Shown here: positions 1 through 7,903 of the stretch, piece by piece
How the letters are laid out: each line of letters begins with the position of its first letter
How positions within the stretch are numbered: position 1 is the first letter of the stretch
Assembly: GCA_017883405.1 (NCBI GenBank)
Contig: JADGNO010000099.1
Coordinates: 1-40,372 of the forward strand
Direction of reading: 5' to 3'
Length of the DNA: 40,372 nt
DNA from: Occallatibacter sp.
GTDB taxonomy: Bacteria > Acidobacteriota > Terriglobia > Terriglobales > Acidobacteriaceae
The notes under the pieces: generated by a model
The model's database searches: none
What the model was told of the DNA's origin: nothing
Seen by the model: only the letters and a program-made list of their open reading frames with translations
Position numbers and translations under genes: made by a program

Positions 1-2
1 AT

Positions 3-833
3 CTGTTCGGCGAAATGTTTTCGATGGGAGGCGCAGGCGGACAGCGCGCTTCACGTCAACAGCGCGGCGACGATTTGCGCTTCGACATGGCCATCAATTT
101 CGAAGATGCTTTCTTCGGCACTGAGACTGAAGTAAAGTTGCGGCGGCTCGACGTTTGCGGCACATGCAAAGGCACCGGCAGTGCATCAGGACGCGGACCG
201 AATGTCTGCAGCTCGTGCCAGGGACGTGGCCAGCTCCGCTATCAACAGGGCTTTTTCTCTGTTGCGCGCACTTGTACGGCGTGCGGCGGCACGGGAACGG
301 TGATCACCGATCCATGCTCGACCTGCCGCGGCGATACGCGCGTAACCAGCGAGATCAAGCTCAAAGTTAAGGTGCCGCCCGGCGTTGAAGACGGAACGCG
401 CATTCGCTATGGGGGCGAGGGCGACGCGGGACGTGGCGGCGGCCCGAAGGGCGATTTGTACATTGTGCTGACCGTGCGGGCGCATGACTTCTTTGAGCGC
501 CAGGGTTACGATCTGCATTGCGTCATCCCCATCAGCTTTCCGCAGGCGGCCATGGGCGCGGAGTTTGAGATTCCCGGCATCGACGGCCAGGTCAGCATCA
601 AGATTCCGGAGGGCACGCAGAGCGGACGCGAGATCCGTGTACGCGGACGCGGCATTCCTTACCTGAACGAACGCGGCCACGGCGACCTGATTGTCAAGGT
701 TGTTGTGCAGATTCCCAAAAAGCTGAGCCGCGCGCAGCGCGAGCTGGTGGCCAAGCTGGCTGAGACCATGAGCGTGGAAAACAAGCCCACGTCTCCAGGG
801 TTGATCGAAAAGATGAAAGACCTGTTCAGCTAG
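3..833 (+). CDS. dnaJ: Chaperone DnaJ, C-terminal part (5' end outside window)
   Basis: This is the co-chaperone that delivers unfolded proteins to DnaK and stimulates its ATPase. The J domain lies before the window; the frame is already open at base 3 and begins in the Gly/Phe-rich linker (LFGEMF). The zinc-binding region follows, with four Cys repeats: CGTCKGTG, CSSCQGRG, CTACGGTG and CSTCRGDT. The fourth departs from CxxCxGxG after the first Gly but keeps both Cys, so both zinc centres should form. The two beta-barrel substrate-binding domains and the C-terminal dimerisation segment (about residues 110-270 of the visible part) complete the protein. An intrinsic terminator starts 23 bases after the stop, so dnaJ ends its transcription unit. 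The family assignment is secure; whether the upstream neighbour is grpE or dnaK cannot be seen. Confidence 0.96.
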   Translation: MFGEMFSMGGAGGQRASRQQRGDDLRFDMAINFEDAFFGTETEVKLRRLDVCGTCKGTGSASGRGPNVCSSCQGRGQLRYQQGFFSVARTCTACGGTGTVITDPCSTCRGDTRVTSEIKLKVKVPPGVEDGTRIRYGGEGDAGRGGGPKGDLYIVLTVRAHDFFERQGYDLHCVIPISFPQAAMGAEFEIPGIDGQVSIKIPEGTQSGREIRVRGRGIPYLNERGHGDLIVKVVVQIPKKLSRAQRELVAKLAETMSVENKPTSPGLIEKMKDLFS

Positions 834-855
834 GTACGCGTTTATTCACCAAATC

Positions 856-890
856 AAAAGGCATGTCGCGGTTTCGCGTCATGCCTTTTT
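856..890 (+). terminator. Intrinsic terminator of dnaJ
   Basis: The arms AAAAGGCATG and CATGCCTTTT flank an inner CGCG/CGCG stem with a GTTT loop and one T-T mismatch, and the right arm runs into TTTTT. It lies between the dnaJ stop and the next gene. This argues that the aldo/keto reductase starts at 995 and not further upstream. Confidence 0.9.
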
Positions 891-994
891 CGTTGCCGGC
901 CAGCGGAGCGCAAACGGTTGTAAACTATCCTCACTTTCAAAATTCAATCGAAAGCGCGACCGATTCCCCAGTCGGACAGAAAGGTGGAGTCCGT

Positions 995-2425
995 ATGGTT
1001 TCACGTCGGAGCATTCTAAAAGTATTGGGCACATTATCGGCGGCAGGCTATCTCGCAACCAGCCGTACGGCATGGGCAGAGGTGCCAAAGCCAAAACTGC
1101 CTCAGCGCTTGTTAGGGCGAACTGGTCGCTGGGTAACACCGCTGGCCCTGGGTGGGCAGGCCTCACTGCAATGGACGGCTCCGGGCATTGATGCGCCGGA
1201 CATCATTGTGCGCGCCGTGCAACTCGGAGTGAATTATCTCGATTCGGCAAACGTTTACGGGCCAAGCCAGATGAATTACGGCGAGGCATTCCGGAGGCTG
1301 CACCTTGTGCCGGGAACTCCCGATTACAATGCCCCACTCCGCGCCAGCCTGTACATCGCCAGCAAAACGCGCGAGCGTTACGGACTTGGACCGTCGAGCC
1401 AGGCCGCGACAACGCCGGCTGCAACGGCAGTATCAGATCTCAAGCGCACTCTGACTCAGATGTTCGGCGACGGTAAAGGCTATATCCCCGAAGGCGCGTA
1501 CATTGACGCCATCCAGATGCATGCCATCCAGGATATGGAAGAAGTGGATCAGATGTACGGGGGCATGGCCGAACGTGGCGGCAAGATGCCTGATCGCATT
1601 GGTTCAATCACGGCCATGCTCGACTATCGCGACGGCACCAACTATACGGGCCTGAATCCGGACCACAAGCAGTATGTGCGCCACATCGGCGCAACCGGGC
1701 ACTTCAGCTCGCCGGTATTGATGGAAGTGCTGCGTCGCGATGCCGGCAACAATCTTGACACGCTGCTGGTTGCGCTCAATGCGAATGACAAACTGTACAC
1801 ATCGCACGAGTACAACGTGCTGCAACTTGCCATGGCGCGCGGCATGGGCGTCATCGCGATGAAGGTGTTTGCCGACGGAGTGTTCTACGGCAAGGATCCG
1901 CATTTCTCGCGTGTGCCTGAGGATGTGATTCGCAGTGTAGGCAAGCCGGACAAGATCAGTCACGAAGACCTGGTGCGCTATACGCTTTCGATTCCTGGCG
2001 TTTCGTGCGCCGTCACTGGCATTGGGCAGATTGATCGCACCAAGCCTGAGAACGATCAGCTGGTCACGAATCTCGCGTCGGCTACGCAAGATCCGGCATC
2101 TCCCGCCGAGCGCCGCAGGATTGAAAATGAAATGGCACAGCGCTACGGAGCGACCACGAATTACTTCCAGCTCAAGCAGGAAGGGCTTGTGCATCCCACT
2201 GAAGTGAAAATCGACAAGGTGGCCGGCAGCGACCAGGTCACGGTCCGCTGGAACACCGCTATCGCCGCAACAAAGCCGATTACTGCATACGAGATCAAGA
2301 GCAACGACAAGCTGCTGCTTTCGGTTCCGTATCGGCCGCAGCTTACGACGGACCTGTTGTGGGCAAGCGTGCCGGGGGGGGCCGTTGGCGATGGCAAAGT
2401 CACGGTCACGGCGAGAGAAGCTTAA
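995..2425 (+). CDS. Tat-exported aldo/keto reductase family protein
   Basis: A predicted NAD(P)H-dependent oxidoreductase of the aldo/keto reductase superfamily, 476 residues. The start at 995 is chosen because AAGGTGGAG sits five bases upstream and the longer frame would run back into the dnaJ terminator. The N-terminus is a twin-arginine signal (SRRSILK, then a hydrophobic stretch ending near TAWA, residue 28), so the folded cofactor-loaded enzyme should be exported to the periplasm. The catalytic tetrad is recognisable: Asp83 and Tyr88 in YLDSANVYG, Lys124 in IASKT, His176 in IQMHAIQD. It is longer than the usual 280-340 residues because the last 80 residues or so look like a beta-sandwich of fibronectin type (VTVRWNT, ITAYEIKSNDK). 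The substrate cannot be told. It ends 11 bases before a strong bidirectional terminator. Confidence 0.85.
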   Translation: MVSRRSILKVLGTLSAAGYLATSRTAWAEVPKPKLPQRLLGRTGRWVTPLALGGQASLQWTAPGIDAPDIIVRAVQLGVNYLDSANVYGPSQMNYGEAFRRLHLVPGTPDYNAPLRASLYIASKTRERYGLGPSSQAATTPAATAVSDLKRTLTQMFGDGKGYIPEGAYIDAIQMHAIQDMEEVDQMYGGMAERGGKMPDRIGSITAMLDYRDGTNYTGLNPDHKQYVRHIGATGHFSSPVLMEVLRRDAGNNLDTLLVALNANDKLYTSHEYNVLQLAMARGMGVIAMKVFADGVFYGKDPHFSRVPEDVIRSVGKPDKISHEDLVRYTLSIPGVSCAVTGIGQIDRTKPENDQLVTNLASATQDPASPAERRRIENEMAQRYGATTNYFQLKQEGLVHPTEVKIDKVAGSDQVTVRWNTAIAATKPITAYEIKSNDKLLLSVPYRPQLTTDLLWASVPGGAVGDGKVTVTAREA

Positions 2426-2435
2426 CAGGAACAAG

Positions 2436-2469
2436 AAAGGCTTCACGGCGACAACCGTGAAGCCTTTTT
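2436..2469. terminator. Bidirectional intrinsic terminator (GGCTTCACGG arms)
   Basis: The arms AAAGGCTTCACGG and CCGTGAAGCCTTT pair perfectly around a six-base loop (CGACAA). A T run follows on the plus strand and an A/T-rich flank on the minus strand. It lies between the convergent aldo/keto reductase and DUF2911 genes. The same arm sequence recurs at 3183-3220. Confidence 0.9.
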
Positions 2470-2536
2470 ACTTTGATGAGACTCAGCAGAAGCAGAACGC
2501 CGGGGGCTGCGAACTCGCGACCGTCCGAGCAGCCTG

Positions 2537-3040
2537 CTACTGCTGTATGAAGTCCGCCCACACGCCGATCTTTCCGTAGTAGATGCGCATGCTGCATTGC
2601 GTGGGTTTCATGCGGGGGATGGCAAGCTGAAACGGCTGCGAGTCAGGCAGCTGTCCAGTTTCCAATGGGGCACGAAGCAGGTCCTGGCCGGGGTCATATA
2701 CGTTTCCCGATACATCCTTATTCACGATCATGATCCACTTGTCTTTGGTGGGAAGAATCCGGAGCGAGTAAGCTCCCGGAGGAATCGCGGTACCGCCCAA
2801 CGTGACGCGACCGTCGACAAACAGGATCATTGGCTGGTCGTTGGGAGTCCACATCTTGTCTCTCTGCAGATCTCTCTTCTTCGGGTTGTCAGCTATCGCT
2901 GAGTAGCTGATCCGAGTCTGTTTTCCATCCTCGAACATGCAAGTAGCATTGACAGGCGTTGATGTAGCGGGCTGTTGAGCGAATCCAGTGATGGTGAGCA
3001 AGGCGTAAAGGCTTGCAACACTTGCAGTCTTCCAACGCAT
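2537..3040 (-). CDS. DUF2911-like secreted protein
   Basis: A 167-residue exported protein of unknown function resembling the DUF2911 family. I start it at the ATG at 3040: GGAGGAGGA lies directly upstream and the product then opens with a clean signal peptide (MRWKTASVASLYALL, cleavage near GFAQQ). The mature part carries the family's typical pattern: ISYSAIADNPKKR, then FVDGRVTLGGTAIPPGAYSLRILP, then a WIMIVNKDVSG strand, written here in segments. The family is usually annotated as small beta-rich secreted proteins; no catalytic residues stand out. It is transcribed alone from a TATAAT promoter element at 3165-3170 and ends at the terminator at 2436-2469. Confidence 0.72.
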   Translation of the reverse strand: MRWKTASVASLYALLTITGFAQQPATSTPVNATCMFEDGKQTRISYSAIADNPKKRDLQRDKMWTPNDQPMILFVDGRVTLGGTAIPPGAYSLRILPTKDKWIMIVNKDVSGNVYDPGQDLLRAPLETGQLPDSQPFQLAIPRMKPTQCSMRIYYGKIGVWADFIQQ

Positions 3041-3164
3041 GAGTCCTCCTCCACACAAACAACATCGGCGCTGTCGATCCGAGTGAGCCCTCAACGAATT
3101 TTCATCGTAAAGACTGTTGGTCCCCCGGACGGGCTCGATTAAGCGAACGATTTCCTTGAAGCGC

Positions 3165-3170
3165 ATTATA
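3165..3170 (-). promoter_or_regulatory. Perfect -10 element upstream of the DUF2911 gene
   Basis: The minus strand reads TATAAT at this position, about 125 bases upstream of the DUF2911 start and just after the terminator of the preceding receptor gene. I see no convincing -35 hexamer at 16-18 bases, so this is a partial promoter call. Confidence 0.4.
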
Positions 3171-3182
3171 CTCAAACGCGGC

Positions 3183-3220
3183 AAAAAGGGCTTCACGGCA
3201 AGGAAACCGTGAAGCCCTTT
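3183..3220 (-). terminator. Intrinsic terminator of the outer-membrane receptor gene
   Basis: On the minus strand AAAGGGCTTCACGG pairs with CCGTGAAGCCC, loop of about eight bases, followed by TTTTT. It begins 20 bases after the receptor stop. Its arms are nearly identical to those of the terminator at 2436-2469. Confidence 0.9.
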
Positions 3221-3239
3221 CATGTTGAGGGAGGGATTC

Positions 3240-6200
3240 TTAGAACGACAGCTTTGCGCCGAACTGGATTTGGCGTGCCGTGGTTGAGGTTGCTGTGATG
3301 ACGCCAGCGGTGGGCGAAATCCCTGAAGTCGCTGAGGAGTACACCACCGGATTCGGAGTAAGAAAGTTGGTGTGGTTCAAGACGTTGAAGAACTCGGCGC
3401 GGAATTGAATGCCAAGTCCTTCGGTAATGTGCGCGCTTTTGGCTGCTGAGAAGTCGACTTCTGTCGAACTTGGTCCCACCAGCGAATCACGCGAGACATT
3501 GCCGTACGTTCCGGCGGCGGGTGGCAGAAAAGCTGCTGGATTGAACCACTGTCCCGGTGTGCGCGGATAGAGATTGCCGGTGAAGTTCGGATTCAGATTT
3601 GGCCGAACCGGATTGCGGGTGTCGCCGTTGCCGGTGGGGTTGTAGCCAAGCTGTGGCGAGAAGGGGAAGCCCGACAACACACTGCCAATGGTGCTCACGG
3701 TCCATTCACCGATGAATGCATTCACCGGTTTTGAAGCCTGACGCAGGAAGTGGCGATGGCGGCCGAACGGCAGTTCATAGCTCGCATTGAATGATCCAAT
3801 GTGGCGAAGATCGGTTGCTGCCGGACCCCAGTCGGTTCCCGGTTTCAGGGGGAATGAAACAAACGCTGGTGTATTGGCACTTACGCTTGTGTTCCATGCT
3901 GAACCGTCGTCGAGATTTTTTGAGAAGGTGTAGTTGCCGCGGAACTGAAGTCCACCGGCAAAGTTACGGCGCAAGTCAACAACAAGCGCGTTGTAGAATC
4001 CCACGCCTTGCGATACCCACGAAGTGGTATTAGCCAGGCTGGGATTGGCAAATGGAGCATTAGCTGGAAAGAAGGCGGTTCCATTCGGAAGGAAAGTCGG
4101 AACCGGTTCGTTCATGTCCTCAGAGAGGATTTGGTGGTAGCTGTGCGAGGCCACGTACCCCAACGTGAGCGAGGTATGCGGAGCAACCTGCTGCTCAACG
4201 CGCAGGCTCCAGCCGATCACAGCAGGGGTTGCAATGTCAGGCTGCACGTTGCTGGGCGAGACCTTTGTGCCGGTTGGTGGCGGTGTGCCCGGAGTGAAGC
4301 TCAAAGTCGAGAGGGCCACATTGCTGATTGACTGCGCTGTATTGAACGGAGCAGTCTGACCCAGGCGATAGTCAAGCGTATCGAGCAAGCCGTAGTAGAG
4401 ACCGGCACCGCCGCGAACGGCGGTCTTTCCGTTACCCCAAACGTCCCAGGCGAATCCCAGACGGGGTGCGGGTAAGAACTTGGCGCGATTATCGGTAAGC
4501 GCTGAATTGCCGACGACGGGGTTGGTTTGCAGGACGCCGTTCACAATTGCGTAGTTTGAGGCGCGGCCCTGCGACTCATTCCATCCGTTGGTGGACTCAG
4601 AGCGGAAGCCTGCGCGAAGCTCAAGCCGCGGCGCTAACTTGATGGTGTCTTCAACAAACTCCGCAACCTCAAGCGAACGCCAGCCCAGCTCGGTGGGCGC
4701 AGGAACAACTGTGAAAGTCTTCACTGTTCCCTGCAGGAACGACTGCAGCGTAGCGAAAGACGCCTGTCCATACTGGTATTGTGCAAGCAGATCGTTGGCC
4801 TGAATTCGTTGCACCCAGACGCCTGCCTCAATCTGCTGCCTACCGCGCGACCAGTAAATGTGATCGTCGCCCGTGAACAAATTACGCGAGGACGAATTGT
4901 TGCTGCCCACGTTTGCCCCGGCGCCGGTAATCTGTGAGGCGCCGTTGGATGCGGTGCTTCCAGCCACAACGATGGCACCCACCGGCTTGCCGGCAACCCA
5001 GCCCGTGACGCCGCTGACCGGATAGTAGCCCGTAAAGAAGAAGCTGGCGCGCGAGAAGCCGAAGCGCGCCGTGTTCAACAACGAAGGCGAGAAGACGTGC
5101 TGTTCCTGGATGCTGGCCACCTGCGCGCGCAAACTCTCATTCACGCGGCTGAGTGGATTCTGCGAGGGCGTATCGGCGGTGCTGTCGTCGACCGTGTAGA
5201 CGGCGAAGAGCAGATCCTTGTTGCTGGGGTTGGTATCAAAGCGCGTAGTGCCGAAGTCTTCGCGGATAGTCTGCTTGGGATGGCTGAACGCCTCAGCAAT
5301 GCCGCTGGCGTTTCCATTACTGAGCAGCTCGGGGCCGTTGGCCACAGGCCACAAGGCAAGCAGAGGCTGCACAGAAGCGTTGACGCCGACGTACTGCTCC
5401 ACTCCTGCAGAGTTGGGCAGGTAGCCGAGCCGCGCCTGGGCATCAGGTACGAGTGTCACCGCACTCAAATTCCAGTTCTGGCGGAACCCTTCGTAATTGC
5501 CAAAGAGAAATGCCTTGTTGTGGCGGATGGGACCGCCGAGGGAACCGCCAAACTGGTTGCGCTGAAAGGGCGGAATCGCGCCGACGTCGAAGTAGTTGCG
5601 GGCATCGAGCGCGCTGTTGCGCAGGAATTCGAATCCGGTGCCGTGGAACTGGTTGGTGCCGGATGAGGTAACGATGCTGACCTGCGCACCGTCGCGCTTG
5701 CCGTAGCTTGCTCCATATGAATCGGAAGCGACGTTGAACTCGCGCACTGCGTCTACTCCGAGCAGCTCGCCGCTGGTGCCGCCGGGCGTAACGTTGATGA
5801 GTGAAGCGCCGGTGTATTCAATGCCGTTGAGCAGGAACAGATTGTCCTGAGGGCGGCGTCCGCTGACAGAGAACATGTTGCCGACGGATGAGTTCGATGT
5901 GCCGATTCCGCCAGAACGCTGATTGGTGTAGTTCACCGTGGCGGGATTCAGCGTCAGCAAACCGTCGTAACTACGGCCGTTCAGCGGCAGCTCTTTTACC
6001 TGGTGCTCATCGACCAGCCCGGCGGTCTGCTGCGTTGTGGTGTTCACGTTGTCGGGCTGGGCATCAACAATGACTTCCTGTTCCACTTTTTCAACGCCAA
6101 GATCGAAGTTCACTTGCAGGCTCTGGCCAATGGCGAGTGAAATGCCGCTGCGCTGATCGGTTTGAAAACCCTCGTGACTGACCGTGACAACGAAGTTTCC

Positions 6201-6425
6201 GACCGGCACTGAAGGCGCGTAGTAGCGTCCATCAGCATCGGTGGTCAGTTGCCGGCTGGCGCCGGTTTCAATTTGCCGAACATTAACGGTTGCTCCCACA
6301 ACGGCAGCACCGGTCTTGTCGCGCACAGCGCCGCTGATGGTTCCTCCCACAATCTGGCCAAAGATCGGCGAGACTGCGCCGATGAAGATTGCGAGCAAGA
6401 AGATGTTTAATTTTCTGAACGACAT
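3240..6425 (-). CDS. Oar-like/TonB-dependent outer-membrane protein with carboxypeptidase-regulatory-like domain
   Basis: A 1061-residue outer-membrane beta-barrel protein of the Oar-like type that is strongly expanded in Acidobacteria, presumed to bind or import large substrates. A signal peptide (about 1-23, ending SPIFG-Q) precedes a carboxypeptidase-regulatory-like beta-sandwich (about 27-110: GTISGAVRDKTGAAVVGATV, DGRYYAPSVPVGNF). Next comes a plug-like region (about 118-260, with VKELPLNGRSYDGLLTLNP and REFNV), then a long barrel. The protein ends in an aromatic residue (QIQFGAKLSF), as barrel proteins do. The start at 6425 has AGGAGG eight bases upstream. No typical TonB box is obvious. 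The gene is monocistronic, with a terminator 20 bases downstream and a candidate small RNA 235 bases upstream. The ligand is unknown. Confidence 0.88.
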   Translation of the reverse strand: MSFRKLNIFLLAIFIGAVSPIFGQIVGGTISGAVRDKTGAAVVGATVNVRQIETGASRQLTTDADGRYYAPSVPVGNFVVTVSHEGFQTDQRSGISLAIGQSLQVNFDLGVEKVEQEVIVDAQPDNVNTTTQQTAGLVDEHQVKELPLNGRSYDGLLTLNPATVNYTNQRSGGIGTSNSSVGNMFSVSGRRPQDNLFLLNGIEYTGASLINVTPGGTSGELLGVDAVREFNVASDSYGASYGKRDGAQVSIVTSSGTNQFHGTGFEFLRNSALDARNYFDVGAIPPFQRNQFGGSLGGPIRHNKAFLFGNYEGFRQNWNLSAVTLVPDAQARLGYLPNSAGVEQYVGVNASVQPLLALWPVANGPELLSNGNASGIAEAFSHPKQTIREDFGTTRFDTNPSNKDLLFAVYTVDDSTADTPSQNPLSRVNESLRAQVASIQEQHVFSPSLLNTARFGFSRASFFFTGYYPVSGVTGWVAGKPVGAIVVAGSTASNGASQITGAGANVGSNNSSSRNLFTGDDHIYWSRGRQQIEAGVWVQRIQANDLLAQYQYGQASFATLQSFLQGTVKTFTVVPAPTELGWRSLEVAEFVEDTIKLAPRLELRAGFRSESTNGWNESQGRASNYAIVNGVLQTNPVVGNSALTDNRAKFLPAPRLGFAWDVWGNGKTAVRGGAGLYYGLLDTLDYRLGQTAPFNTAQSISNVALSTLSFTPGTPPPTGTKVSPSNVQPDIATPAVIGWSLRVEQQVAPHTSLTLGYVASHSYHQILSEDMNEPVPTFLPNGTAFFPANAPFANPSLANTTSWVSQGVGFYNALVVDLRRNFAGGLQFRGNYTFSKNLDDGSAWNTSVSANTPAFVSFPLKPGTDWGPAATDLRHIGSFNASYELPFGRHRHFLRQASKPVNAFIGEWTVSTIGSVLSGFPFSPQLGYNPTGNGDTRNPVRPNLNPNFTGNLYPRTPGQWFNPAAFLPPAAGTYGNVSRDSLVGPSSTEVDFSAAKSAHITEGLGIQFRAEFFNVLNHTNFLTPNPVVYSSATSGISPTAGVITATSTTARQIQFGAKLSF

Positions 6426-6661
6426 GATGAAGACCTCCTGAAGTCTGAGTGCTGCGACTGCTCCGCATGTGAAATCAATGCGGCTGCAGAATGAAATCGC
6501 GCGATTCTACCTGCGTGACTGAAATTGAAATGGGATTGGGATTAACAGCTACAACAACAACAGCGCCGCCGGGAGGTGGCAGTTGCGAGCCGTGATGGGG
6601 AGTGCAATTGCATAATCGAACTTCGTAATTCTCAAGGTTCGTGGTGAGCAAATTTAGCCTG

Positions 6662-6702
6662 AAAATACAAAAGCCGCGTCAGCTAAGTTGCTGATTCGCG
6701 GC
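6662..6702 (-). terminator. Intrinsic terminator of the candidate small RNA
   Basis: On the minus strand GCCGCG, an AA bulge, TCAGC, loop AACTTA, GCTGA and CGCGGC form a hairpin that runs into TTTTGTATTTT. No coding gene ends just before it, so it must terminate either a small RNA or the leader of the receptor gene. Confidence 0.8.
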
Positions 6703-6803
6703 CTTGTAGAGACTGTCTGGTTTATTACCAGTTCATCCGCAAGGCCAGCGCAGCGCGCAAAGACACGCACAACAGCCGGCCGGGATGAACATCGAACCCA
6801 TAT
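6662..6803 (-). ncRNA. Candidate structured small RNA or leader attenuator, about 140 nt
   Basis: The transcript would start near 6803, directed by the promoter at 6808-6836, and end at the terminator at 6662-6702. It has no sensible reading frame. It folds into three hairpins. The first is a long 5' stem closed by GTTCATCC/GGATGAAC (6783-6790 with 6731-6738 on the minus strand), with an inner GGCCGGC/GCTGGCC stem and an apical GTGCG/CGCGC. The second is CTGGT-AATAA-ACCAG. The third is the terminator. I do not recognise it as a named RNA family. It may be a free small RNA or a riboswitch-type attenuator, because the receptor start lies 235 bases downstream on the same strand. Confidence 0.55.
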
Positions 6804-6807
6804 CGCG

Positions 6808-6836
6808 AATATAACGCAGAGCTAAATTGGAGTCAA
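6808..6836 (-). promoter_or_regulatory. Near-consensus sigma-70 promoter for the small RNA
   Basis: Minus strand: TTGACT (6836-6831), a 17-base spacer, and TATATT (6813-6808). Five of six bases match consensus in each box and the spacing is optimal. The expected start of transcription is around 6801-6803. Confidence 0.75.
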
Positions 6837-6994
6837 TATGTCGGAAAGTTGGAACGGTCAATCCCGTGATATGCCGGCCGTCGGCTTGCCAGCCTCCTAA
6901 CCAGGTAACTTGCTGCCACGTTGTACACGTTATCTTTTCAGCGCAGCGGCGGTTTTCGCGCTAGGATGGGTGCGTCTCTATTTCACACATCCCA

Positions 6995-7903
6995 GTGAAT
7001 GCTCCCGTAACCAACTCTGCAGCAATGTCCCCGCGCCCGGATATGTCGTGGCTGCGTTGGGCTGCGTTTGTCCTTACGGCTGCGGTCATTTTTCTGCTTG
7101 CTGCGGCGGGTGTCAGCGGATGGCGCGTTCTGCGAAGTTCTCGAAGCCTAAGACCCTCGACGGCAGTACGAAATCCTGTCGCTGTCGTATGGACAGATCG
7201 ATTCGGCGATGGCACGCCGGATTTTCTGCGCTTGAGCGACCCGGCCGATCAGGCGGCGTTTCGCCGCTGGTTCACGCTGATCGCCGAGTACCAGGCAATC
7301 CGTCCCAGGGCAGCGCTACCGGCCGAGATCACTGATTGCGCAAGCCTGCTGCGCTATGCCTATCGCGAAGCTCTCAAGCGGCACGACGAAAATTGGTTTA
7401 TCACGACCGGCATGGAGATTACAGCACCGCCGGGCGAAATACACGCGTGGAGCTATCCACATTCGCCGCTTGGCACAGCGCTGTTTCGAATTTCTCCTGG
7501 CCCTTTGGCGGCAGGTGATTTCGAGCGCGGCGCGTTTGCGCAGTTTGCCGATGCAAAAACCCTGGTCGAGCGCAACGCGTATCTCGTCAGCCGTGACGTG
7601 CGGCAGGCCCAGCCCGGAGACCTGCTGTTCTACCGGCAATTCGGTCAGTTGTCACCGTGGCACTCCATGATTGTCGACCGCGTGGGAAACGAAACTCTGG
7701 TCGTCTACAACACCGGCGAAGATCATTCACCCCACGGACGAAGACCTGTCCGCGGGGGCCCCGATCACGGCGCAGCAGGCGAAATGCGCCGCGTCGCTAT
7801 GAGTGAGTTGATCGATCATCCACAGCCGCAATGGCGTCCGCTACCTGGCAATCCGAATTTTCTTGGTGTGTACCGCTGGAATATTTTGCGAGGAACCCAA
7901 TGA
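6995..7903 (+). CDS. yfaT: DUF1175 (YfaT-like) protein with NlpC/P60-like motifs
   Basis: A 302-residue membrane-anchored envelope protein. One transmembrane segment (about 20-43) is followed by a periplasmic domain. I recognise it as DUF1175, the family of E. coli YfaT, which also sits beside an alpha-2-macroglobulin gene. The domain carries motifs typical of NlpC/P60 cysteine peptidases: DCASLLRYAYREAL with Cys115, then QPGDLLFYRQF and WHSMIVDRV with His223, and Asn239 in VVYNTGED as a possible third residue. If active it could cut peptide bonds in peptidoglycan; this is inference. The start is uncertain because no Shine-Dalgarno sequence is clear; Met11 and Met17 are alternatives. The stop overlaps the next start as ATGA, so translation is probably coupled to the macroglobulin. 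Confidence 0.8.
   Translation: MNAPVTNSAAMSPRPDMSWLRWAAFVLTAAVIFLLAAAGVSGWRVLRSSRSLRPSTAVRNPVAVVWTDRFGDGTPDFLRLSDPADQAAFRRWFTLIAEYQAIRPRAALPAEITDCASLLRYAYREALKRHDENWFITTGMEITAPPGEIHAWSYPHSPLGTALFRISPGPLAAGDFERGAFAQFADAKTLVERNAYLVSRDVRQAQPGDLLFYRQFGQLSPWHSMIVDRVGNETLVVYNTGEDHSPHGRRPVRGGPDHGAAGEMRRVAMSELIDHPQPQWRPLPGNPNFLGVYRWNILRGTQ

Larger units (their letters stand above)
6426..6994. other. Intergenic region with a candidate small RNA
   Basis: This 569-base gap separates the divergent receptor and DUF1175 genes. Its central part holds the minus-strand promoter, RNA and terminator listed separately. I find no convincing open reading frame in it. The stretch 6837-6994, in front of the DUF1175 gene, shows no clear promoter or ribosome binding site. 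The stretch 6426-6660 is the direct leader of the receptor gene and contains A/T-rich patches but no structure I can support. Confidence 0.6.

Noticed and set aside
186..680. Long minus-strand frame opposite dnaJ
   Set aside because: It has no family resemblance or ribosome site and lies wholly inside a certain gene; high G+C content favours such antisense frames.
863..994. Upstream extension of the aldo/keto reductase
   Set aside because: It would start inside the dnaJ terminator and lacks a ribosome site; the start at 995 has AAGGTGGAG and opens with the Tat signal.
1604..2446. 280-codon minus-strand frame opposite the aldo/keto reductase
   Set aside because: Low-complexity, Arg/His-rich composition typical of antisense frames; the plus-strand gene has all catalytic motifs.
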